Part shown: positions 1 to 13,100 of the stretch, piece after piece
Position numbering within the stretch: position 1 is the first letter of the stretch
Layout of the letters: every line of letters starts with the position of its first letter
DNA from: Unio delphinus
Lineage: Eukaryota; Mollusca; Bivalvia; Unionida; Unionidae
Assembly: GCA_029339505.1 (NCBI GenBank)
Contig: JAQISU010000193.1
Coordinates: 2,573,501 to 2,637,500 of the forward strand
Reading direction: 5' to 3'
Length of the DNA stretch: 64,000 nt
Made by a program: the position numbers and the translations under genes
Notes under the pieces: generated by a model
What the model was told of the DNA's origin: nothing
The model's database searches: none
What the model saw: only the letters and a program-made list of their open reading frames with translations

Positions 1-985
1 ATACGCTTACACTATTCTAATGCATCATGTATCCTTTTAAGAATATTCACAAATTTCTCTGAATGGAATTAAAGAGATGACAATAAAAATGACAAAAGCA
101 ATTTTTGTATTGCTTTATTTTTTTTTTTATAGCTTATAATGCATCAAAAACGCATAATCCTTATAGAGGCAAGTGTAAAACATAATTTAATAAAAACAAA
201 ATATATTCACCGACAAACAAAGAACACAGAAAGTAAAGGAGAAAAGAAAATTCCTAAAGATTGATTTCTATAGTAATTAATTATGCACTGAACACTTTTC
301 TTGTCTCTACATTTATTATCTTTGTGCTTGATAAATGAGAAAATCAGCCACTTCAATAAAGGTTACATGCAGTGGTAAATGGAAACAAATTCCAAAACTT
401 CTAAGAAACCAACTGCTCTGAAATAAAGATATAACTGAACAAAATAGTTCCATGCAGGGTATGGCACTCACTCTCCCTGTATCTATTACCATTATTTATC
501 TGACTTCCACTAAAACAACAAGAAGTAAAGAAAGCATTACAATCTGATATTAATGCCAGTCCTAGAATATTAGGTGCTATCCTGACAATCTATGCTTCCA
601 TGCCTCATGGTCAAGTTTGCTTTCTAGTACTCTGTTGGTGTTAGAGACATGTAGGTCCTTTTATCTTGGTAAACAGGTTGTTTTCACCATTTGTTTTGGA
701 ATGAAAAGGCACATGTGATCCATATATGCGTCACAGTATTTGGCCTCTGCCCATCTTATTTTATTCAGTGGTTAGTCTGGTTATTTAAAAAAGATCTTAT
801 GTATGGCTGTTGTCACCATGTATTTAACAATACGCTTTTTGGGACATGTATAGATCCAAGTCTTTGGCCTGGATCCATCTGACTTGGAGAAATATTTCAT
901 CTGGACATGGGTCTATTATTGGTCATGACAACCCACCATGATAAAGAGAATAATTCTTATGAAGCTGATGATGGCTGCTTGTCTC

Positions 986-1115
986 TCATACAGCTGTCTT
1001 GATTATCTGATACATCTGATTCAATGTTGCATTTGTACGAATTGAGTACTGGTCAAAATGAGTCCTGCTGGCTTTGAATCCATTTTTTCGTAACAACAAT
1101 ACCAGTTTGTCTGAT
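986..1115 (-). CDS. TRMT1L: TRMT1L-like exon G (C-terminal exon with stop)
   Basis: After a TTTCAG acceptor, encodes SDKLVLLLRKNGFKASRTHF then DQYSIRTNATLNQMYQIIKT, Ala, Val and a TGA stop at 986-988. This matches the TRMT1L ending in which a helix precedes GFRxSRTHFDxxxVRT. The human protein has a further tail that is absent here. Possible polyadenylation signals on the minus strand are the AATAAA complements at about 312-317 and 114-119. Confidence 0.88.
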
Positions 1116-4100
1116 CTGAAATTGGCAAAATATGAAAACGTAAAAATGAAAGCTAAATATACCTTTTATACTTACAAGTTTACAAGTATTATTTAATAAA
1201 CTTGCCACAATGTGTAGCATATGATATTGTGATATCCATATACCTCTCTTACTAAATTACTTCAACACCCTACCTCAAGCTGTTTACTACCTACAAATAA
1301 CAAACTTTGTTGGGCAAGGAAGAACCCTATAAAGTTCAAGATCAAATGATCAACGGTAAAGTTCAATGACTGAAGGAAGAAAAAAATATGTTTCCAAACA
1401 ACACCTAATTCTTCATAATCAACAGTTACCAAACTTTGCTAATGATTTGCATTTGGTATAACAAAAAATCCAATCTTCTTGGGTATAAAGGTCAAAGGTC
1501 AAGGTATTCTTATTGCAAGAAGACAGAATATCAGAGTTCTGCATCAAAGAGTCCACCATGCCCCATTAGCGCCAACACAGTGGACTAGGAAACATGTGTG
1601 TGTGGAAGCATATAATTTGTCACAGTATTCAGCGAGGGGGAGGGGGGGGGAGGGGGTAGGAGTAAAAATTGCACAAGTTTTAAAATGAACAGAATAATTT
1701 TTGGAACAAATGTTGTGAATTGCTTGCACGCAGTAAATCAAGGTCACTGACTAAGAATAACAAAATAGATTGTATGCATAACTGACAATAAGTTCTGGAT
1801 CACATACCCTTAACTGACATAAGTTCTAGATCACATACCCTGGGTGTTGTTTGTGGAGGGCTTGCTCTTAAGGCATAAAAGAAGCCTGTTGATTTGGGTA
1901 AAACTGTCAAAGACCAATGTGGTTCAACAAAAAATAAGTTGTTTTTTTATAGATCATATTCCTTAACCTAACTTTGTTATGGCTTGTGATAGCAAAACCA
2001 ACAGGTCAGAGGTCATTGTAAGTCTAAATAAGAAAATAATAGTTTCTGCACGTTAAGTTTAGTTCACAATTGCGTACTTAGACTATAGGTCAAGGACAGG
2101 GACCTCATGGTCAATAATCTTCTGAGTCAACCATGCCCCATTAGTGCCAACACAGTTGCCTAGGGAACACGTGTGGGTGGAAGCACATAATGTGTCATCA
2201 TGGTACTGCTTTAGAATTAACTGCATACCAAACGGATTACAACAATTTAGAAGCAAGCAGAAGAATTTGTATTATTGACATTGTTTTCTTGCAGGCTGGT
2301 TGGTCTTTAATGACACTTTAAGCACATTTTTTACTATAGCATGCCAAGGACTAAGTGTCTTTACTCAAGGACACATGAAGGACACTGCTGACTTGGGTTG
2401 GCCAGAATAGGTAGTGAAACTGCAACCCTTGGATTACAAATATATGCACTATGCAACGGATTTACCACAAATCCCATTGATTGTTTTGCTTAAACATTTT
2501 CTTTATTATAGCAAAATAATATTTCCAAAACTGTTACACTTCTAGTTTTATTCTTAAAACCATCAAACAATTTTGTAACATCATGACAGTTTTACCAAGC
2601 AAACTTAAACGAGTAAACAAATTATGTGAAAATACCTAACAAACATGACAATTTCCAGGCAAATTGTGTGAATAAAATATATAACAATATAAATACAATA
2701 CTTGATTAGCCAAAAGGTTTTGTTTCAATTCTACAGTTCATTTAATAAACAGGTCAATAGAACCTCACTCTTGAAAATACCCAGTTACACATTCTACATA
2801 ATACCTCCATATGCACGAATTATGATTTTAAAGATATTTTGAAGTTAATAGATACCTTTAAATTCATCCTGTACTTACTTTGGCAGCTGTGTGGCTTTGA
2901 ATTTCATTCTGTGTAGATTATGGTAAAAGCAGGGTGCTCCTGACCCTGATTGTGTCCAATTATATTTGATCCTCTTTGCTTGTGGTCCCTCCGACTTGTC
3001 ACATGACCTTTTACCATTGGCCGGTATCAAACACTGGGAGGTACATGTGGCTGAATCCATATCAGATTTAACTGGCTCCCCACTTTCAGACTGTCTTTCT
3101 TCATTGGCTGAAGGGGACTGTGATGCTGATTTATTAGTATGCAAAACAGATCTGCAATTATTATTGTCAATTAATGTATTGTGGTCGTTTGATGAAGATG
3201 AAGAGGCAAGTAAAGAGCTTTCGTCAGGTTTTGAGCTAAACTCTGAAATTTCACAACTCTGTTCTGCATCTTTCTTGTTCTTTTCTTGCCCCAGATTTTC
3301 AACGTGTAGATCAACAGAAAATGATTCCTCTAGTAATAATCCCAACAGCCTTTTTAAACCCAGACTTAAGCTCATCTCTTCTGATGTTTTTATCATTCTC
3401 TGAATAAATTCTCCATTGAAGATTTCTCCTTTCCTGTAAAAGAAATAATGACTATGATCATGATGTCCATGGTGGTAAGGCCAGTATAATTAAAGTCAAT
3501 ACTGGTAAGGCCAGTATGGCCATAGTCAATGGTGGCATGGTCACTATGGCTATAGTCAATGATGGTATGGTCAGTATTGCTATAGTCAATGGTTGTATGG
3601 CCATAGTCAATGGTGGTAAGGCTAGTATGGCTATAGTCAATGGCAGTAAGGCTAGTATGGCTATAGTCAATGGCAGTAAGGCTAGTATGGCTATAGTCAA
3701 TGGTGGTAAGGCTAGTATGGCCATAGTCAATGGTGGTAAGGCTAGTATGGCCATAGTCAATGGTGGTAAGGCTAGTATGGCCATAGTCAATGGTGGTAAG
3801 GCTAGTATGGCCATAGTCAATGGTGGTAAGGCTAGTATGGCCATAGTCAATGGTGGTAAGGCTAGTATGGCTATAGTCAATGGCAGTAAGGCTAGTATGG
3901 CTATAGTCAATGGTGGTAAGGCTAGTATGGCTATAGTCAATGGCAGTAAGGCTAGTATGGCTATAGTCAATGGTGGTAAGGCTAGTATGGCCATAGTCAA
4001 TGGTGGTATGGCCAGCATGACTACAGTAAATGTCAGTACAGCCAGTATCACTATAGTCGATAGAAGTAAGGCCAGCATGGCTACAGTTAATGGCAGTAAG

Positions 4101-7100
4101 GCTGGTATGGTATAGTCGATGGTGGTAATGCCAGCATGGCTATATTCAATGGTGATAAGCCCAGCATGACTACAGTAAATGTCAATACTGCCAGTATCAC
4201 TATAGTCGATAGTAGTAATGTCAGCATGGTTATACAGTAGTCAATGGAGGTAATGCCAGCATGGGTATAGTCAATAGTGATAATGCCAGAATGGAAATAA
4301 GGCCAGAATAGCTATATTCAATGGTTGTAATGCCAGTATCACTATAGTCAACGGTGATAAGGCCAGTATCATTATAATCAATGGTGGTATGGTCAGTATG
4401 GCTATAGTTAATGGCAGTAAGGCCAGCATGGCTATAGTCAATGATGTAAGGCTAGTATGGCCATAGTCAATGGCAGTAAGGCCAGTATGGCTATAGTCAA
4501 TGGTGGTAAGGCCAGCATGGCTATAGTCAGTGGTGGTTAGGCCAGTATCATTATAGTCAGTAGTGGTAAGGCCAGCATGGCTATAGTCAGTGGTGGTTAG
4601 GCCAGTATCATTATAGTCAATAGTGGTAAGGCCAGCATGGCTATAGTCAGTGGTGGTTAGGCCAGCATGACTATAGTCAATGGTGGTAAGGCCAGCATGG
4701 CTATAGTCAGTGGTGGTTAGGCCAGTATCATTATAGTCAGTACTGGTAAGGCCAGCATGGCTATAGTCAGTGGTGGTTAGGCCAGTATCATTATAGTCAA
4801 TAGTGGTAAGGCCAGCATGGCTATAGTCAGTTGTGGTTAGGCCAGCATGACTATAGTCAATAGTGGTAAGGCCAGCATGGCTATAGTCAGTGGTGGTTAG
4901 GCCAGTATCATTATAGTCAGTACTGGTAAGACCAGCATGGCTATAGTCAGTGGTGGTTAGGCCAGTATCATTATAGTCAATAGTGGTAAGGCCAGCATGG
5001 CTATAGTCAGTTGTGGTTAGGCCAGCATGACTATAGTCAATAGTGGTAAGGCCAGCATGGCTATAGTCAATAGTGTTAAGGCCAGCATGACTATAGTCAA
5101 TAGTGGTAAGGCCAGCATGACTATAGTCAATGGTGGTAAGGCCAGCATGGCTATAGTCAGTGGTGGTTAGGCCAGTATCATTATAGTCAGTAGCGGTAAG
5201 GCCAGCATGGCTATAGTCAGTGGTGGTTAGGCCAGTATCATTATAGTCAATAGTGGTAAGGCCAGCATGGCTATAGTCAATAGTGGTAAGGCCAGCATGA
5301 CTATAGTCAATGGTGGTAAGGCCAGCATGGCTATAGTCAGTGGTGGTTAGGCCAGTATCATTATAGTCAGTAGTGGTAAGGCCAGCATGGCTATAGTCAA
5401 TAGTGGTAAGGCCAGCATGACTATAGTCAATGGTGGTAAAGACAGCATGGCTATAGTCAGTGGTGGTTAGGCCAGTATCATTATAGTCAGTAGTGGTAAG
5501 GCCAGCATGGCTATAGTCAGTGGTGGTTAGGCCAGTATCATTAAAGTCAATAGTGGTAAGGCCAGCATGGCTATAGTCAGTGGTGGTAAGGCCAGTATGG
5601 CCACAGTCTATTGTAGTAAAGCCAGTATGGCTATAGTCAATGGTGGTAAGGCCATATGACTATAGTCACACCAAATATTTGAACCAAAAGTGTTTACATT
5701 CAGATTTGTAGAAAAGTAACCTGTTTTAAGGGAAGCATCTTGAAGTTAGCCAAAAATCTGCAAAGAGATGCATGCATTGTTCAGCTGTGATATCAAACAA
5801 CCTGTATTCTTACAAGACTCCAGATGTAACTTTGTACCTACACTAAAAGAACAGCTAAAGTGTTGGCATATTTGAATGTAATGAGTAATAAACCAATGAA
5901 GGCAATACTCTGTTAATTGATTAGCTATTCTGCACTTTATTGCAAAAGTGATTTTTATAAGGGCTGGTTCCATCATTTTTAAGGAATAGCTGATAAAATG
6001 TAAGTATATCAAAAGTCCAGTAATATAAACCAATGACTAAAGCATGAGCAATATGTGTTTGATCACAATACAATAAGTATCAAAATAAATGCACAGCAAT
6101 AAAATAAAACCACAATATGTATCATACAATTAGAATGAAATAAAATAACATACTGAAATGTAAGAGTGAAAGTACAAAATGCATCACAACAAAGACTCCT
6201 ACAATGTCCATTCATTTTTGTCTTTGCATCTACAATGTCAAAATAAAGACACCTACATGTCCATTTTTCTTTACATGTACTGACTTTGCCACGACATACA
6301 CTCCTACCACATCCATTTGTCTTAGCATGTACTGTCTATGTCAAAATATAGACTCCTACCATGTCCATTTGTCTGTGCATGTACTGTCTTTGTCACAATA
6401 AAGACACCTACCATGTCCATTTGTCTTTACATGTACTGTCTATATCACAACATAGATTCGTACCATGCCCATTTGTCCTAGCATGTACTGTCTATATCAC
6501 AACATAGACTGCAACCATATTCATTTGTCTTTACATGTACTGTCTATATCAGAATAAAGATGCCTACCAAGTCCATGTGTCTCTGCTTGTACGGTCTTTG
6601 CCACGACATACACTTGTACCATGCCCATTTGTCTTAGCATATACTGTCTATGTCACAAGATAGACTCCTATCCTGCCAATTTTTGTCTGTGCATGTACTG
6701 TCTATGTCACAAGACAGACTCCTATCCTGCCAATTTTTGTCTGTGCATGTACTGTCTATGTCACAAGATAGACTCCTACCATGTCCATTTGTCTTACGTT
6801 TGCATGTATTGTCTATACCATAACATAGATTCCTACCATGTGCATTTGTCTTTGCAAGTACAAACTGTAACATACTCAAGACTCCTACCATGGCCATGTG
6901 TCTGTGCATGTACTATGTCAAAACATAGACTCCAACCATGTTCATTTGTCTTTACATGTACTGTCTATATCAGAATAAAGATGCCTACAATGTCCATTTG
7001 TCTTTGCATTACTGTTTATGGCACCACAATCACTCCTACTATGTCCATTTGTCTGTGCATGTGCAGTCTGTATCATACGTAAGACTCCTACAATGTCCAT

Positions 7101-10100
7101 TTGTCTTTGCATGTACTGTCTCTGTCACAACAATGACTCCTACCATGTTCATTTGTCTTTACATGTATTGTCTATATCACAATAAAGATGCCTACAATGT
7201 CCATTTGTCTTTGCATGTACTGTTGTCTATGTCACAGCAGTAACTCATACAATGTCCATTTGTCTTTGCATGTACTGTCTATGTCACAACAATCACTCCA
7301 ACCATGTCGTTTTCATGTACTTTGTCACTAGTTGATGACAAGGAAGTTTTGTATGGACATTACTGTAGTTATTTTGGTCTTAGTAAAACGGGGAAGTGGT
7401 AGGTTTGGTATGGACATTAAGGTAGTTAATTTTGGTCTTACTAAAAGAGGGAAGTGGTAGGTTTTGTATGGACATTACTGTAGTTATTTTGGTCTTAGTA
7501 AAACGGGGAAGTGGTAGGTTATGTTTTGACATTAAATAAACATCAAACTATCTTTCATACCTAAATTTGTAATGAAAAACTTAATTATTCAAACATAAGG
7601 CAAATTTATCATTTTATGCAACCACATCAGATTGAAAAATGATTAATATGATGTTTTGTCACTAAGAGGTAACGCTTACAAACTGGGTCTCTGTCTGATA
7701 TGTGATTTGTACTACAATGACTATGATACATAAAAGAACTGTCCTAAAATCTTTAATCATTCTATTGAACATACTAAGCTCTTAAGTTTTCTAACCTTTT
7801 TCAACTTAAGTTCATGTTTATTGTGTTAAATCATCTTTAAATGCTAGCACATTGATGACACTCAGCATGCAGTATGCATTTAATACTTACTAAGATATTA
7901 CAGCATTGAAATATGTATTTGCATTATGTATTAAACTACTGCAGCACTCATACATATACTGATGCCTTATATGCGTAAAGAAAATATTGTATATGCAGAT
8001 ATGTATTGATGAGATGTTACACTGTATGCATGTATGTAGGTAGGTAGGTAGGTGTGTGTGTGTGTGTTAGAGCTGTACAGATATCACTTTTTGCCGATTA
8101 TGCAAATACAGTAGTCCCCCTCTTGTACGGCCCCCCTGACCAGCGGCCACCCGCTCCTAACGTCCAGAATTCGTTGGCACTGACAAGTTTCTGTTCAAAA
8201 GTACCCCTTACGAAAGGCCACCCAGCTAACGCGACCAGCATATTTGTGCAATAATATCAAATTTACCCCTCACGAGCGGCCTCATTTTATTTTTAAATGT
8301 ATCCAGAACCAATAATTAATTCAAATCTTGACGTAAGGTAAGCAATTTTGATTGTCTCTATCATAGATACACGTCTCCGAGTGTCAAGTCGCCGTTAAAA
8401 GTGTTGACTAAAGATTCATAGTATATCGTTCTCTATGAAAGTCGATGTTTACAGGAAATGGGCTCAATAATGTTACGATAGAGTTTGGGGTTTAACACAT
8501 TAACCCCTAGCAACGACTTTACGGGGTATGAGGTAGTAGCCTACTTCCATGGTCTGTAGCGTCAAGGTCATACATGATGCACTAAAGTGGGTAGTATCAT
8601 TGAAAAGTAGACAGATGTAGCTTTACAATGATAGCAAGTAATCTGGACATTTTAATTGCATTACAAAATACGGAGGGAAAAACCGAAGTTTTTGGACCCG
8701 TTTTTTTTTTCATCCAAAAATCGCCCATGGTCGGATTCCGAATTTGTGTCCAGATTTTAGACTTTATGACCTCAGATCTATGGAAGACCGGTCTGAGACG
8801 CACACAGACAGGTGAACCTGTGCAAAAAGTAGGATAAGGTGGAGACATTTTGAATAAAGAGTCTTCTACATACGAAAATTATAGGTCCGTTAAGCAAAAA
8901 AAAAAAAAAAAAAAAAAAAGGAGTCCGATTTTTGCCCTTCTGCTCATGCGCCAACAAACTAACCAATGAAAAACATTTCCTGTGTCATTAGCAACCATTT
9001 GTCTAACGGATTATTGATTGGAAATCGATGTATTACGATGTATTACGAAATAGTCCCCAAAATGTGTTTCCTACTCGCATTTCATGCGAAAACAGCAAAA
9101 ACCTCCAGGGGTTAATGTGTTAACACCTATGTTGAGTTCTTCTCGTTGATGATTATAACCAGACGTAATTGTTATAATCATAACAAGGTCAGCATAGGCT
9201 AAAAATAGATTTTGTACATTGGTACACACAGACAACCTTAAAAAAGACAATAGGGTACCAGACAAAGTCCGGAAAAATCATGTGACCACACATATTGTGA
9301 TTTCACATGATTTTTCCGGTCTTTGTCTGGTACCCTATTGTCTTTTTTAAGCCTTCCTTTACGAAGGCTGTATTTCGTAGAATCGACACAAGTTTTGTCT
9401 GCATAATTAAATCGCATACAGTCAGCAATAACCGGGTTCTGGAAAACGTACTTAATATTTTCGAACAAAGTCAGTTATTCTACTCGACGACATCGGGGGG
9501 TGGGGGGATGTCTGTGCCGAAAAATTGTATGTACAAAAGACTCGTAAAAACAAGTTTATATTGAAATAATTTGAATAAACAAAGTTATAACCGATAAGAA
9601 GGTTATTCAGCAGCAGTGGGAAAATGGAGCAAATGGAAAGATAATTATGTATGTACCAAGATGTAAATGATGTTTTTGAATCCATTCACAATGTGCATGA
9701 CAACAATACCCGCTTGCATATCAAACTTACGCCAAGAAAGCAAAAATAGTAACGTATATTCAGTTGAAATAAATTTGTTATTATAACAAAAAAAAAAAAC
9801 TTTTATTGATTAAAGTTTCATTTAGACGAAGATATTTAATGTTTTGAAGAATGTAGCTTTCTTACTACGTACATTACATATACATGTACTTCTCATAATA
9901 AATTGAGCCCCCCTCTGGAACGGCCACCCGCCTTATAAGGCCACTTTCCCTGTGCAGCAGGGGTGGCATTATAAGAGGGGACTACTGTACCGCATATGTC
10001 AGATTATTAAATTTGCCAATACCAATTATGAGACCGATTATTTCATTATCACAGTATATATACTCGCGTATAAGTTTAATAATTTAGGAAAAAATAAAGG

Positions 10101-13100
10101 CCTGGAAGAAGGGGGGGGGGGAGGTCGGCCTATCCGCGGGCCAATATCTAAACTTTACCGTTTTTAGGTCTTTTGGTTGACTACTGTAATGGCTATAAAT
10201 CTTGGAACATCAAACGATAACTTTTTCTGTGTCTTAAGACATAAGCATGTTAAACAAGTAACTCTCGGTGACCCGACAATTATCAAACTGATATAAAATA
10301 ATATGATTGATTTTGTTATTATTTTGCATGTGCATATTTTATGATTTTTCCAACATGAAATTAAATAAAGGTAAATACAGACTTCATAATTCGTGGGCCG
10401 GGGTAACCATGTACTATAATGTACAGTACTTACACAGTGCAAAGCGTGCATAGCGTCACTTAAATCCATATTTATTCCCAAACATATTGGATGCAGATTT
10501 TGTTTCGACCAAACTGCATTCTTCTAGATAACATTTCAGATTGTCCTTAATAGCTGTTTCATTTACAATGAATCACCTCTCAAGATTTACTCATTTTCAA
10601 TGATAAAAGCGATCCTACAAATTGAGGCAATATGTTTAAAAAGGTACGCACGTTTGGTTGTACAAGGCACATTACCATCATAATTTACATGCTCACGAAT
10701 AGCGGTAATAATAAAAGCTAAAATTCTCATATAGGTCGACTAAGATCAAGATCAATCAATTTTAGTTTTGTCTTTTGTCTAAACAAACATCATAACTTTC
10801 CACACAATGGAAAGCTTGATGTTTCGGCGTCTCCTTTGATGATAGTCGGTGAATTTCTCTATAGTTTTGCGACAGCAGTACAGGCCAGTTAATCATTAAA
10901 ATGCCTGAAACTGGCTTGTGACGAGGAATTTTGAACGCTAACTATACCAGTACATTGATGCAGCGGCATAGCTAGAGTGTTTGGAGCCCAGGGACAAGAT
11001 TCATTTTTATGTTCCCGGGTTCTTCTTCCACCAATAATACTGGCCGCCATGTATAGCCTATCATGTGCTGAAAAATGGCGTTAAACTCTACAACAACAGC
11101 TACAACAACAACATTTAACGATGGTAATTAACATTGGTATATACGGTCTAAAATGCCAGATGTTAACTCGTGTAAGTTTCTTTCATGGGAATGGCACTGG
11201 AGTTGAGCATTCGTAGTGATCATTCTTGGGATTGAAATTAATTGTGGACGACATTATTGTTATGGCTTATGTTTTTGTTCTGGTTTATTTTTTATTTTTG
11301 TATTGCTGCATAGGTAAAAAAATCATTAAATTACGTGAATAGTGTTTAAACTTAACATTCTATTTAGTGAAGATGCGAATTCTTTATAGAAAAGTAATTA
11401 TTTCATCACAACAATAATTCACAGGTGATGCAACAGAACATGTAGGACTTTTCTTGTTTAGCAGAAAATGAAAATCGAGGACATGATGTAATAATTGGGA
11501 GTTCTCAGCAGAAATCAGCGGTAGTTTACAGCAAGTGTGTTAAAACAGTAGTAACTTACTTTTAAGAATATACTGTCTTTCAATTAATCCCCAAATCAAA
11601 TGTTTATTCTTTAGTTTCTACTATTTAATTCTGTTTTAAAATTCTAGCCATGTCCAGATGAATGTTACAATTGAAATTATATTTTGGAAATTTATTTGCA
11701 TCGGCACTGATTATTTCTGCCAATACCGATTATACAAATTGTTCTAATAATCGGCTCGATGAGTACGGGTGATTAATCGGTATAGCTCTAGTGTGTGTGT
11801 GTGTGTATGCATGTGGGTTTAACAGCAAAGTCAGCATATTCCTGGCTGCATAGTGCCCCAATTAAAAGTTAAGTTACGAATGTGAAAAGTTAAACATTGC
11901 AAATAAATTTAAGGAAGAATAAATCCTTCCAAAATAAAATTCAATAGTAGTCTTACATGATAATAAAGAGCACAATGGTAAAACAGAAGCTTAGAAGGCA
12001 TATAATAAAAAATAAAGGTAAACCATTCTAAAATCCCTGAAACATGGGGTCAAAAATTGTCAAACTACCTTCTTTTTGAAAACCCTTATATTTTCTCTGG
12101 TGGTACATGAATATAAAACTCTGAATAGAGTTCAAATCACAAAAAAAGACTTCTGCCCAAAGGGCAGAGTTGACAGACTTAACAAGAACACATTTGTCTG
12201 CCAGTAGGCACTGGCAATGCACTCCAGTCATGGCACAACCAGCCAAGCCAGTATCACCGCATTTACTATGAATATCATATAAATTCAGTTCTGAATGATT
12301 TGAAATTAAAAATGACATGTGGTAGCAGTACTTATAAGTTAACCAGTTTATATCAGTTAAATTTGTGAAAAGAACGTTTGGAAATGAATCGCATTAGAAA
12401 AACTTGTAGAATATTTGTCAGTAATCATGGACAACACAAAAGTTTTAAATGGGGATAATAACAAGATAATCCAGTCTGCATTAAAGTTTACAAGTAGAAA
12501 ATTAAATTGGCTGAAGGGAATGAATGAAAATCTGGCATGAATGGATTTCAAAACAATCATTACATTCACTCCCCTCATGAAAGAGGGGTAATATTTTCGA
12601 ATTAATCTTTGGCTATATTTAGGCTGTCTTACATCATCTTATATAAATTCTGATGTAAAATTTATCAAGGAATTGACAGGAAAAGGATGATTCTGTGTAA
12701 AATGTGCAATATTAATAAAATATCATTGTGCATATGCTTTTCCTTCATGTTTGCCTACTAGTAAAAATATTTGTAAAAATTATTTTATGACCTATATGGC
12801 AGTTAACCTTGAACGCAAGATAAACAAGATAACGACTGCTCTTGTTCAAATCAAAAGTATTAGTAAAGTTCACAATGTGTCACTAAGAAAAAGTCTATTA
12901 AATGAATAAATGTGCAGCTGTTAGTTTAACTAGATCTCTGTGTATGAGGCCATCATTTGCTTTGATCACATGACAATATGGTGTTGGCGGTTGCCTGACT
13001 TAGTATAGGGGAGTGCAATGCAGGGAGCAAACTAAGCAGGGAACCAGACTAAGCATCACATCACTATGCTTCTTTTCCTTGGGGTATTAACAAGACAAAG

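Larger units (their letters stand above)
8109..9987. mobile_element. TIR DNA transposon relic with TA target duplication (pogo/mariner-like), non-autonomous
   Basis: The left end CAGTAGTCCCCCTCTTGTA and the right end (reverse complement CAGTAGTCCCCTCTTATAA) form terminal inverted repeats, flanked on both sides by TA. Sub-terminal CGGCCACCCG motifs also occur at both ends. TA duplication and CAGT ends fit the Tc1-mariner/pogo group by structure only. No transposase frame remains; the interior is occupied by a second TTAA-flanked element and a long hairpin. It sits in the intron between TRMT1L-like exons F and E. Confidence 0.75.

Noticed and set aside
3458..4115. Two opposite open frames with 10-residue repeats
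   Set aside because: Explained by the 30-bp minisatellite, whose unit is divisible by three; no start context, splice context or similarity.
6204..7243. Cysteine-rich open frames resembling short secreted peptides
   Set aside because: They follow the degenerate 52-bp repeat in shifting frames and are interrupted; no signal peptide or conserved cysteine spacing independent of the repeat.
12028..12318. 96-codon minus-strand frame as a gene
   Set aside because: No recognisable family, no splice partners, and it lies inside an intron with ordinary AT-rich composition.
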